Part shown: piece by piece, positions 54,497 through 64,000 of the stretch
Layout of the letters: each line of letters opens with the position of its first letter
Position numbering within the stretch: position 1 is the stretch's first letter
Source: Sthenelais limicola
Taxonomy: Eukaryota; Annelida; Polychaeta; Phyllodocida; Sigalionidae
Length of the DNA stretch: 64,000 nucleotides
Assembly: GCA_942159475.1 (NCBI GenBank)
Contig: OW804102.1
Location: 23,502,684 to 23,566,683, forward strand
Reading direction: 5' to 3'
Notes under the pieces: generated by a model
Told to the model about the DNA's origin: nothing
Databases searched by the model: none
Seen by the model: the letters and a program-made list of their open reading frames with translations, nothing else
Position numbers and translations under genes: made by a program

Positions 54497-54855
54497 TTTA
54501 AATCTGCTTTCTCAGCCATTACGACAAAGAAATGTTTACGAATTTACTGATATTTAGTGATTTATTGGACTGAAGTTATCAGTATGCTGCTGCTGTTGTA
54601 TAGTTATACAAGAACTTATCGGTCGAGAGAACACAGCCGCTGATGAGCTATAATAAGTAAAGTTACCGCAGGAAACGATTTGGGTGGGTCTCCGAAATAT
54701 AAATGTGATCTTTTATGAAGCCTTGTAACAAAAGAAAGTGGAAAAAATCCTCCAAAGCTTTGGTGAAATGACTTTAGATGGGTTGGAAAGGAACGGAACA
54801 AAATGTACAACATTTTTACTTTTTGACTCATGTTAACTGAGCGTGTTGCTTTAAT
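54497..54855 (-). repeat. MITE family M2, complete, reverse orientation
   Basis: Starts TTTAAATCTGCTTTCTCAGC and ends TTAACTGAGCGTGTTGCTTT, AA. The interior is the reverse complement of 38402-38772 (CCTCCAAAGCTTTGGTGAAA, TGACTTTAGATGGGTTGGAA). Confidence 0.82.
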
Positions 54856-55350
54856 GCAACGCCTCGTGTTGAATAGAAATCAATCAATCAATCTTTTAAA
54901 CACAATACATCTGCCTGCTAATGGGTTCACCAATAGCAAATCAGGGGGAGGAGACAGGAAATGCCCTCGGTTGGAACTCTCCATTGCCCTGGGTCAGAAA
55001 TGGCCTGCTTTTTATCCCCTTCCCCATAAAGAGCTCTCTGACCGGAAGTACCATCTGGGGAAATTTCCGGTGCTGATTGCCTTGGTTATTATTAAATTTC
55101 CGGCCTGGATAAAAACAATGTCTGATATAAAGACTAATGTTTCTGGAAAGTTGGCAAATGTTTTTCATGTCCGAAAGCGAATTTGAGTTATATGAGGAAT
55201 TACCTTCCACCGTTAGGGACAATCGAAGGGAAATTACTTTGTTTGATCTTGGGGAACGAAATGGAAAAAGTGGAAGACAGATCTAGAAAGAATAACTTGC
55301 ATCTCAAGGATGGCTTGTCTTCTGAGAAAAATGATTATGATTTAATCTGA
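54856..55350. other. Intergenic with open frames on both strands, unassigned
   Basis: A plus frame of 118 codons (54830-55186) and an overlapping minus frame of 93 codons. The composition is more complex than the surroundings, but I recognise no family and the frame starts within the M2 copy. It could be an exon fragment or chance. Confidence 0.3.
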
Positions 55351-55669
55351 ATAGGGGAGTTGCATCCGTCCATTTCAGTGCATGATGGAATGGATTCAGT
55401 TCAAATATTTAGCAACATTGAACATTGCAATCACCTTCCCACGAACATCACTGCTTGTGTAAATGACCTGTGAGAATCAAATGCATGATGGGAAAAGTGA
55501 AGTCTTGTCTCATTGAATCATGTAAAAATATAGCTTGTACATGAGATCACTGTTAAATATTCCATGCTGAACATAACATGATTTCTATAGCTTTTAAACT
55601 GATATGTATATAACTCCCATAATTTGATGCGAATCAAGACTCAAGATGGCGGACATGCAAATACCCTAT
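55351..55669. repeat. MITE family M4 with an intact Ngaro target site
   Basis: Starts ATAGGGGAGTTGCAT and ends ATGCAAATACCCTAT. The CAAATGCATGATGGGAAA block at about 55478-55495 is the sequence that the Ngaro element interrupts in the sister copy at 42847. 319 bp, no coding frame. Confidence 0.85.
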
Positions 55670-55824
55670 TGGTTAATTCCAGGGACAAATAGATTTCTCA
55701 GTTCTACCCACGCACTTCAGAAAGAAGCTTTATGGGGTTCTAGCTAGGACCTGTTGCGTAATAAATCACTACTTAAAACATTCCTATTATTATTGAGGCA
55801 ATTAGCGCTGGAGATTTACAGCCG

Positions 55825-56073
55825 TATACGGGTCAGATCATCAGATAATATACAATTGGCAACTCTACGCATTAATTAAGCAAATTCTGCTAAATTAGAC
55901 TGAAAAGGGATCAAAACTAGACATATCTGAGTATATTAGTAGTGTGTTGGTTATGAATATCATTTTGGCTATGGTGAACTGTGTTTTGAACCTCATTTTT
56001 GTCTTGAATTTGGGATATTTGATAACAATCGGTGAAGGCGAATTGTACATATTCTGAAGATCTGACCCATTAC
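55825..56073 (-). repeat. MITE family M1, complete, reverse orientation
   Basis: GTATACGGGTCAGATCATCA, GATAATATACAATTGGC at the left and GCGAATTGTACATATTCTGA, AGATCTGACCCATTAC at the right. The interior is the reverse complement of the 15816 copy. Confidence 0.85.
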
Positions 56074-56304
56074 ATGAAACGAAAGCTCTGAGTGAGATGA
56101 ATACAGTAATACATAGAAAACCTAATTTTGATCAATAATAACCAATATATTCGGGAAAAGATGTTATAATGGCAAAACAACACAACGGTAAAATCGGCTT
56201 CATTCTCCGTTACCTAGGCAGGGAGTTATACTTTAGGAGTACACTTTAGCATTGGAAAGTTCCTTACTACCTGCTTAGCAACGACAATTAGCTAAATACG
56301 AAAA

Positions 56305-56656
56305 GTGTGATGTGTTTCAGGAAAATGAGCCACAGGTCGCCAATAATAAATTTTGGGACTTCTAATTAAGAAGTGTTTAGATATTTTATGTTTGATATAA
56401 CAATGTTTGAAAACAAGTTTGCAGTATTTCTGTGTGGACCATTACTAGTAAAGTAGCTAAATATACTCTATAAGATGACCATAGAAATGCATATATATAT
56501 GTATTTGATAATGTCTCAAAATGTTATATGTAATTTATATGACTTTAAGCGCTAAGTCTCTTGGGGATTGGAACATTAAGGAGAACTAGTGAAATAATCA
56601 CTTTGGAAAATATCCTTTTTGCGACTGGTGACTTTTTTTCCTGTAACATATCACAA
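56305..56656. repeat. MITE family M3, complete
   Basis: Left end GTGTGATGTGTTTCAGGAAA, ATGAGCCACAGGTCGCC; right end TTGCGACTGGTGACTTTTTT, TCCTGTAACATATCACAAC. The interior includes ACTAGTAAAGTAGCTAAATA. Confidence 0.83.
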
Positions 56657-57569
56657 CTCCTAAGTAAGGACTTGTTATGCAACAGACCCCTCGTGTAGAG
56701 CTTAACGATTTCTGGCGACCTGGTCAATAGATTATGAGCAGAATATGTAGGAAGATCTACTCTATCTAATATTGTGAGAAGAATATCTTGTTGAGTGGGA
56801 AATATGGCTCTATGTATATCTAAGTATGAATTTGTAATGATGAAATAATCGATCTAATTATTCATGAAGAAAAGGAACTTTCTGTCATTCCAATATATTC
56901 CCGAATTCCTAACCTTCCACATCCTATTCTAAAAAAAGGCCTCGCATTTGAGCTTTAGTTTAACAAGAAAATGACATACAGACGTTAATTAATATATATT
57001 TAAAGACCTGCTCCTCTCCCACAAATAGCTGTACTAATGTTATCTCAGAAGGTTATAAATCACAGCTAATGAGTTGTCATGTATTGAGTGGAAATAAACA
57101 ATGTATTCCTATTTAATGAAGATAACTAGTCATGTTTTTTATTGCATGTACTTTATAGTTATGATATAACGGCAACAATAAGTAAGACGTCTGTATGTTA
57201 ACAATGGATACAAAACCAATTTAGATAAAGAATATTCACTGTTATATCTTTCGTTTTGATGTAGGTCATCATAAGCTCAATAAACCAGTGGAATCTTAGA
57301 TTTCTTCGCAATCAACAAAGAAGTGAAGACAAGGAGATGAACTAATATAAGCATACACCCAAACCCTACATATCGTATATACCATACATATGGGCAATAT
57401 GATATGACCCATGGACTATACATGTATAGGTAATATAATCACTGACATGTAAGGCCCTGTACACACGAGGTATATAGCTTGTATGACTTGTTATTACCCT
57501 ATCAATGCTTTATTGGACCTTGGACCAAGACTTGTACAACAGAAGGGTCGTACCACATGTGAGATAGGA
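56657..57569. other. Intergenic, no gene recognised
   Basis: AT-rich with no frame above 60 codons and no recognised repeat family. Confidence 0.4.
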
Positions 57570-58132
57570 CGTCAGATATTGTACAATCGGCAGCTTTACG
57601 CATTTAGCAAATTCTGCTAAATGTGAGCACAAAGTGATGAATGATATCTACATATGAGGGTATCGGTTATTGTGATGATTCAGGAAATCTGTTTGGTTAT
57701 TACGATGAATTGCATTTTTAACCTGATTGTCTTAATTACACATTCTCAGCTATTACGTCAAACTAAATCTTACAAAATTTCCTCGTATTATGACTTATAG
57801 GCTGAATTCATCAATATTCAACCGGTGTTATATGTTTATACACGAATTTGAAGTAGCAATGGTTAAGCGAAAACGGCCGCCGGAGCATGAGCGATAATAA
57901 GTGAAGTCATCATAATAATACGTTCGGGCGAGTCATCCAAATATAAATAAGGACGTTTATGAAGCCCTATAACAAAAAGAAACAGACAAAATCCCCCCAA
58001 AATCCAGTTCATAACCGTACAGTTTTCTGAATCAACGCAATACCAAATATTCATACATACTATTTTAGTATAATTGAACAGAATTTGCTAAATGTGCAGA
58101 GCTGGCCATTGTTCATTTTCTGACGACTTAAC
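57570..58132. repeat. M1 copy interrupted by an M2 copy
   Basis: GTCAGATATTGTACAATCGG ... (57570-57737) is M1-type sequence. ACACATTCTCAGCTATTACG ... CCCCCCAAAATCC (57738-58003) is reversed M2. M1-type sequence resumes at about 58008 and runs to GAGCTGGCCATTGTTCATTT, TCTGACGACTTAAC. The flanking halves appear to differ in orientation, so rearrangement as well as nesting is likely. Confidence 0.6.
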
Positions 58133-58194
58133 TAGTATGTCCTGTATTTTGAAAAAAATGTTCATTAGAAAATCAACTGGATGGCAGGTTTCGG

Positions 58195-58451
58195 AGTTCA
58201 ATGTTTTATTTCATTATTGTTTTATCGTCAGCACTACACACTTAGTTTAATCATCTAAATTAGGCGAATTTGACGAAATGTTTACTATACATACCCAAAT
58301 ACGGTACATTTATTATTGCACTGATATGTGCACAATCCTTGTTCGGTTTTGTTGAACTGTAGTTTGATTCCTACTTTTTGTTCTAGTTTGGATTTATTTG
58401 AGATGATTTGAAAAGGCGAATTGTACATTTTCTGACGACTTCACCCATATG
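58195..58451 (-). repeat. MITE family M1, reverse orientation
   Basis: The right end AAGGCGAATTGTACATTTTC, TGACGACTTCACCCATATG is well kept. The left end is degraded. The core follows reversed M1. Confidence 0.65.
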
Positions 58452-58488
58452 GCAACATTAGCGGTGACATGCAAACCGCTGTAACATA

Positions 58489-58733
58489 TATATGGGGTCA
58501 GATCATTGGAAAATGTACAACTGACTACTCCACACATTTAATACATTCTGGTGAATTACGTTTCAAAATGATAAATACTAGATGTACCTGAGTATACTTA
58601 TTAGTGTATTGATTAAACGAATCTATTTGTCCATGTTAATCTGTATTTTTAACCCTTTTTTTGTCTCAAATTTGGGTTATTTGAGAGGATTGGAGAAGGC
58701 CAATTGTACATTATCGGATGAACTCACCGATAT
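58489..58733 (-). repeat. MITE family M1, complete, reverse orientation
   Basis: TATATGGGGTCAGATCATTG, GAAAATGTACAACTG to AGGCCAATTGTACATTATCG, GATGAACTCACCGATAT. It shares the CACCGATAT end variant with the copy at 29473, so these two form a subfamily. A 68-codon frame across it is a MITE artefact. Confidence 0.82.
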
Positions 58734-60120
58734 AAGCAATATAAGCGACGACATGCAACCTGCTGTAGTATATACCTATAGCTTGTAGGTATCTTTCCTC
58801 TACCGCAGCACTATTGCCTATGTTAGCACCCCAGGCCTAGAACAGTACACTCCAATAAAGCAGTTTTTAGATGCAATTACCAGCAGTTTTACTACTCATT
58901 ATCCATGTTTTCATACAGTTATATTGCATGATATAGAACCTTGATCTAGGTATATCATTGTTCCTTTCTCTTTCCCCTGAATAGTTTCATGTTATCACGA
59001 TATATATAACATATATATATACAATGGAAAGATAGAAGAAGGGATCCTTTCAGGACTGGTGTGCTGCTTTTTGCAAGTTGAAGCTGGTTTTCCTCCCACC
59101 TAAGTTGAGTTCTGTCTCAATTATATAATGTGAATCATTAATTCAAGTTAATTTTGTCTATTTGGATTGACTGAAAATGGCATCTGAACATAATGAAATG
59201 CTGATTACTCCGTTAATTGATACTTAACAAATAAAACAAACTTAAATAAATCCACCAAGACTTGTTTTCATTGTTTCTTTCCCTCTTTTGTTCATCATTA
59301 GTGTTGTACGGTGGAATTGAAGGATGTTTAAAAACCAAACATGTACAAATATAGTTCCTACTTTTTCTCAGGAATTCCTGGCCTTTTCTCCGAATAGTGT
59401 TTGTATTTTGTTGTTCTACATCGGTTATGTGATGTCAAACAATTAACATGACCATGTGTGGGCCTCTAGATAAACGGCTCAAGGCAGTGAAAGCGTATTA
59501 AATTTAAAGTAAAGGAAAATATAAGGATCCAAAACATCTTTACAAATAGGGTAGAAACATCATCCATTACTGCATATCGTCTCAAAACATATTTGTTTTA
59601 CCTGTACTCATATAAGTCTACGCCGTTTACAATACGTGTTACTCTCTTAGTTTTTTTTTATAGTTTTAAAGATGTTTATAATACAGAAATGAACGTTATC
59701 ACTTATCAATGCTCTTCTCTGCAAATTATAACAGAGTTCAAAATTACAGTCTACCCTATGCACATGATTAATAATAGATGAGAGAAAACAGTTAAGAGAT
59801 AACAGTTGAGAGGAAAAAAAATACAGAATAGTTCGTAGATAGTTCGAAGATTTGTTTAAAATGTCACCGTTTGTCACGTCATCGCTAGTCGTGCATGGGT
59901 AATACACTAGAGATACCCTCACATTCACATTACTGAGCACAACAGGCCTTGGAATGGTCCACGAATGTCGCGAAGTCCCCTAGCTGCTACGCATGACAAG
60001 AGGCACAGTTATAGATTGATCCAACCCACCATTGCGCAATAGAGAATGGATTATTGTATCGACAGGGGTTCGGGTATTACGTAGAGGGTATGGGTGGAGG
60101 CATTCTGCAGGAGAATCGAA
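58734..60120. other. Intergenic, no gene recognised
   Basis: AT-rich. Opposing frames of 62 and 97 codons at 59593-59940 lack motifs. No repeat family recognised. Confidence 0.4.
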
Positions 60121-60341
60121 TATAGGGTCAGGTCGCCAGACAATGCACAATCACCAGCTCTACAACTCTGTTACATTCTGCTAAAGTAGCCTGAAAAATG
60201 GGTATATCTGAGTATATTTGGTATTGCAAGTAAATCTGTTCGATTATGTATGTTGAAATGTATTTTAAGCCTTAAGTCTGACGAGTGGGTGATATAATAG
60301 GATTTGTAAAGGTGAAGTGTACAATTTCAGCCGACCATATA
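60121..60341 (-). repeat. MITE family M1, reverse orientation
   Basis: TATAGGGTCAGGTCGCCAGA, CAATGCACAATC to GGTGAAGTGTACAATTTCAG, CCGACCATATA, with the AGCCTGAAAAATGGGTATAT core. Confidence 0.72.
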
Positions 60342-60650
60342 ACACTAGTAATAGTACAATAGCAACATATTGTACACAGATGTACCAGTTAGGCATCGAT
60401 GCCTTGGATGGGTTCTGGCGGGGGGTGGGGGGTGGCGGGGGTTTGTATATTTATATGAGTAGCTAATATTATGTATAAAACATACCAAAGAAACGCTATA
60501 ACTAGTCACACATAGGTGTATGTGTTGGTGTGTATGAGTGGCAAAATCCTAACCGAGTATAGTTAAATATGATGGTACATAGTCAAGGTATTTCATATTG
60601 TTGTTAATTGTTGTGTTCCTTTCTTCACTTGTCATCTGTATTAACCTATA

Positions 60651-60890
60651 CAAGGGTGAAATCGCTAGAAAATGTACAATTCACATTCACCAATCCCCTC
60701 AAAAACCGAAATTTAAGACAAATTTGAGGTTCGAAATACAGTTCAACATAAACAAATAGATTGTTTGAATCAAGGCAATATAAAATATATTCAGATATAC
60801 CTAGAATTGACCTATTTTAGCCTAATTTAGCCTAATTTACTAAATGTATAGATCTGTCAATTGTACATTTCTGAAGATCTGACCCATATA
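60651..60890 (+). repeat. MITE family M1, complete
   Basis: AAATCGCTAGAAAATGTACA, ATTCACATTCACC to CTGTCAATTGTACATTTCTG, AAGATCTGACCCATATA. Contains a duplicated TTTTAGCCTAATTTAGCC step. Confidence 0.83.
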
Positions 60891-60965
60891 CTTTTCTACC
60901 TTCTTTGATTGGAGAAATAATGTGGCTGAATGACAAAAGCCTACCTCCCCACAAGCTATCAGATT

Positions 60966-60991
60966 CTCTTATCTTATCTTATCTTATCTTA
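60966..60991. repeat. (TCTTA)n microsatellite
   Basis: Five tandem CTTAT units. Confidence 0.85.
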
Positions 60992-62174
60992 AAACCATTT
61001 GGAAAATACAGGATAACTAACGAGTTGGTTGAAGAAGCGTGAATATTGCACAAGATTCTAAGCGACTGAAATGAACGAGTTAGTTAACAGATTTATTGTA
61101 TATGCTTTCAATCATGAAAATAGAACAAAAAATGAGTCATCAATTTTAATTTCACTGGTAATCTTAGTAAAAAAATCCAGATTTGTTGCCAATACAACAC
61201 CACATTACTCACTAGTGAAATACGCACTATGTGTAACTAACTTAACGTAACGTAACGTGCGTAACTAACTAGATACGTTGTTTTCAATATAATAATATAA
61301 AGAAATAACTTTTATATCTTGAGTTCCATCGGTCAACACATGGTAAGTATCAGATCCCAAAACAACTGACATAAAAGGACCAACAACAACCAGCGCACAT
61401 ACATGTATAATCTTCAACCAGCAAAAAACCCTACCTTTCTGTGAAGCGAAAGATTAAAGAGATTTAAATGCAATACACACTCAACATAAGAACTTTCTGC
61501 TATGTTTTATATAAAGTATGTTGGTAGTGTATGTATATAATATATGGCCTGTTTACCGACCATCTGTCTAGGCTAGTGGTGCATCTGAGGTAGGAAGTCT
61601 TTGGCTTTATCTTGGTACATAAATCACCATAAAAACACCCCTGTGTCTCACAGAGGATTATTTAAATGTCTACCCTCCAGTATACCCGCCTTCCCCCGAG
61701 CCTGCAGGCAGCAGCTTCAGTATCTCATGCCAGAATGCAGTACCCTCGGTCCCTCTCTCTCTATATATGTGCCCCCTTCATCCCATTTCACCCTCTCTAC
61801 CAGTGATACCCCTCTACCCCCTTCATCCCTGAACCCATGTCTGTCCCCCTAACCCACTGATACCCCACCAGTAGGACAACCCCTCTACCCAATTCACCCC
61901 TTAAGTTAATGTCACCCATGCACCCCATTTCATCCCCTCCATGCCACCTTTAAGACAAAAAAGTGGTTCAAAATATATTCAAATAGTACAAATGGAACAA
62001 ATATATTCAAATAGATCTAAAACATTATTTAATTATATTTCAGCGAAAATTTACCCGATTATCTAAATGAGAGTCGCCTGTAGTTTCTGTCATGAATATA
62101 TTTGAGAAAAGTTATTATTTCCCATTTTAGTTCAAGAATGACGGCTGTCATCATCATACTTGCAAAGAGGGCGC
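60992..62174. other. Intergenic, no gene recognised
   Basis: TAACTTAACGTAACGTAACG near 61236 is a short repeat. A C/T-rich stretch lies at 61740-61930. M1-like scraps (TTTAAGACAAAAAAGTGGTT) occur near 61950. No exon was supported. Confidence 0.4.
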
Positions 62175-62179
62175 AAAAA
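62175..62179 (-). terminator. Pol III terminator of tRNA-Thr
   Basis: A run of five T on the minus strand, four bases after the tRNA 3' end. It is the standard RNA polymerase III stop signal and supports a working gene rather than a SINE. Confidence 0.75.
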
Positions 62180-62183
62180 GTGC

Positions 62184-62256
62184 AGCCCCCAGTGAGGATT
62201 GAACTCACGACCCCTGGTTTACAAGACCAGTGCTCTAGCCACTGAGCTATGGAGGC
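62184..62256 (-). tRNA. tRNA-Thr, anticodon UGU
   Basis: A 73-nt cloverleaf on the minus strand. The acceptor stem GCCTCCA/TGGGGGC pairs over all seven positions with one G-U. The D stem is GCTC/GAGC, the anticodon stem CTGGT/ACCAG with loop CTTGTAA (anticodon TGT), the variable loop GGGTC, and the T stem GTGAG/CTCAC with loop TTCAATC. It closely resembles animal tRNA-Thr(UGU). There is no intron, CCA is not encoded, and the discriminator base is T. The A and B boxes are intact, and a T5 terminator follows. A recently derived pseudogene cannot be excluded, but every stem is intact. Confidence 0.92.
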
Positions 62257-63029
62257 CCGTGGTGCAGACCCGAGAGAAAGGGATATACAATCACGTGTGT
62301 TGCAATAGTGTGTTTACCTACGATGCAACAGGTTCTATGGCTAAGGGGTAATTACCCCTGCATTCCTAGATATTACGCCAAATATACAACACGAAATTTA
62401 CTCATAGTTTGACCTATGAAATTATCAATATTTTCTTTCCGTTACATGTTGATATAAGAGTTTGAAGAGAAACGGGTTTTAGAGTGGCCCTGTAAAATAA
62501 ATACTGACTTTTATCAAGTCGTTAATTTTAATTCTAATTAACGATTCCAAGTAAATATAAGGGGGTCTCACATTACGAAACTGATTCAACACTTAATATA
62601 ATCAAAATCAGAATACACATGTGATATTGATAGGCAATGATATTGACAGAAGCGCAGATGGTAGGATGGTGTGTGTGTCAGGGGGGGGGGGGTAATGGGA
62701 CCTACAGGGAGGGGTATGTATATGATATATCACAGGTATATGAGTTTAGAATTGCAGCACATGATATGTTTCCAATGTTTTATCCACAAGAACTCTTCGT
62801 AGGAATGCTTTGGTTCTTGGAGTGTGAAATTTTCATGGTCAGATTAGTCTATGTACCACATTTCAAGACTGAGTATCTGCCTTTCTAAGGTTATCCTAAA
62901 GAAGTGTGTTTAGAAACCAAGGATGACCAGTGGTATGAGATAAGAAAAAAAAAATATATACCCAACCCCACACGACCACCTCACCACTACCTTTTACATG
63001 ACATGTTAACCATCTCTTCCCCCACCAAT
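62257..63029. other. Intergenic, M2 remnant, no gene
   Basis: ATTACGCCAAATATACAACA ... AAATTATCAATATTTTC ... TTGATATAAGAGTTTGAAG (about 62382-62470) follows reversed M2 in decayed form. A G run lies at 62680-62692. The 83-codon frame at 62637-62888 lacks motifs. Confidence 0.4.
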
Positions 63030-63355
63030 CACCCCCACCACAACACCACCTCCTCTTCCCCAACCACCACACCACCACAACACCACCTCCTCTTCCCCAA
63101 CCACCACACCACCACAACACCACCACCCAGCCTGCCACCCACACCACCACAACACCACCACCCAGCCTGCCACCACACCACCACAACACCACCACCCAGC
63201 CTGCCACCACACCACCACAACACCACCACCCAACCTGCCACCACACCACCACAACACCACCACCCAGCCTGCCACCCACACCACCACCACACCACCACCC
63301 AGCCTGCCACCACACCACCACAACACCACCACCCAGCCTGCCACCCACAACCTCC
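63030..63355. repeat. CCA-rich minisatellite, ~33-37-bp units
   Basis: Units of CACCACAACACCACCACCCA, GCCTGCCAC with small length changes, about seven to nine copies, preceded by a CTCCTCTTCCCCAACCACCA variant. Long Thr/Pro/His plus frames and Gly/Val/Trp minus frames are artefacts. Confidence 0.92.
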
Positions 63356-64000
63356 TCCCTTCTCACCCACCACTCTAGTAGCCCCCAGTTAGTTAATCAA
63401 TATGACTTATATGAACACTGGCACACCGGGGGAGTTTTTTGTCTGGTTTATTGTTCCATGGAGGCACATTAGATGGAGAGAATGCATGGAAGCATACGTC
63501 TCCCCTGCTCCCCATGCACCCACCATACCTCACACTCATTAACACTGCAAAAATAACCTCAATATAACACTGGTGGAGAAATCGGAATAAGGGGTGACGT
63601 CAAAATACTGTTGCAGGGGCCGAAATGGTTGCAACTATTCTGGCATCTTTTCAGTGACAATAGTGAACAGTTTCTTTCTGACCGTGATGCACGACGCCCA
63701 AATCACAACATTTCTTTGTCTATCACTAATATCATAAGATTATCATGTACCGTGAAAATGTGCTCGATATCATCTTTCTATTAAAGACACAAAAGATATT
63801 ACATATAATCTATTTCCTACCATATTGTCTGCTATCCAACAACGCTTTACATGACATGTTAACCATCTCTTAACCTACAATAGGGAGATTTAGCAACCCA
63901 CAACGTACCAACACAACACTGACGCATTCACTAGCTATTTGTACATTATTACTGTTGAGTGGATATCTTAAGAGGCCTGCAATGCAGATGCCCTCGGCGC
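63356..64000. other. Intergenic to window end, no feature seen
   Basis: ACATGACATGTTAACCATCT, CTT occurs both before the minisatellite (about 62997) and at about 63849-63871, a short direct repeat. Nothing else is supportable. Confidence 0.4.

Noticed and set aside
54830..55222. 118- and 93-codon opposing frames as an exon
   Set aside because: The plus frame starts inside the M2 MITE, both strands are open, and no family was recognised.
58582..58788. Small protein shared with 29389-29598
   Set aside because: The similarity arises because both frames lie in copies of the M1 MITE.
62896..63392. Thr/Pro/His-rich or Gly/Val/Trp-rich proteins
   Set aside because: They are translations of the CCA minisatellite, open in several frames on both strands.

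Overview
The window looks like AT-rich, non-coding, repeat-dense animal nuclear DNA. Reasons: an animal-type tRNA-Thr(UGU) gene, tRNA-derived SINE heads, many short elements with terminal inverted repeats (MITEs), fold-back sequences, minisatellites, and almost no long reading frames. The repeat content fits a marine invertebrate, but the sequence does not fix the species. I found no confidently recognisable host protein gene. The best candidate is a small three-exon model on the minus strand at about 32.8-34.9 kb.

The centrepiece is a complete tyrosine-recombinase retrotransposon of the Ngaro type at 43012-49199 (6,188 bp). It has a left repeat A1, a gag-like ORF with a Cys/His cluster, a reverse transcriptase ORF with the YLDD box, a tyrosine recombinase ORF with the R..HxxR..W..Y set, and split direct repeats on the right. 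Gag and pol are joined by a textbook -1 ribosomal frameshift signal: the heptamer A AAA AAC abuts the gag stop, and an 11-bp GC-rich hairpin follows 4 nt later. The right end is not the usual B1-A2-B2 but B1 followed by two tandem 479-bp A-X-B units. The element sits inside a MITE copy. A sister MITE at 55.4-55.7 kb preserves the empty site, which places the crossover on a shared ATG.

Other regions: 0-10 kb has MITE fragments, purine-rich tracts and a 16-bp tandem repeat. 10-24 kb has MITEs (families called M1-M5 here), a 99-bp hairpin at 14.8 kb, a 134-bp tandem duplication at 21.2 kb and a spaced duplication at 23.7/24.2 kb. 26-29 kb has a long purine tract and a degenerate ~170-190-bp tandem array interrupted by a fold-back. 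29.7-31.2 kb has a GC-rich CRE/TATA stretch followed by a 600-bp inverted satellite. 36-42.8 kb has MITEs, two SINE heads and four palindromes. 50-64 kb has a 12-bp minisatellite, many M1 copies, one nested MITE, the tRNA gene and a CCA-rich minisatellite.

Family names: M1 has ends like GGGTCAGATC..CAGAAAATGTACAATT; M2 like TTTAAAGCTGCACTCTCAG; M3 like GTGATGTGTTTCAGGA..ATGAGTCACAA; M4 has ATAGGGGATTTGCA; M5 like TAGCCGATTCTCATGCGATT. These are my own labels, from reading the sequence, not database names.
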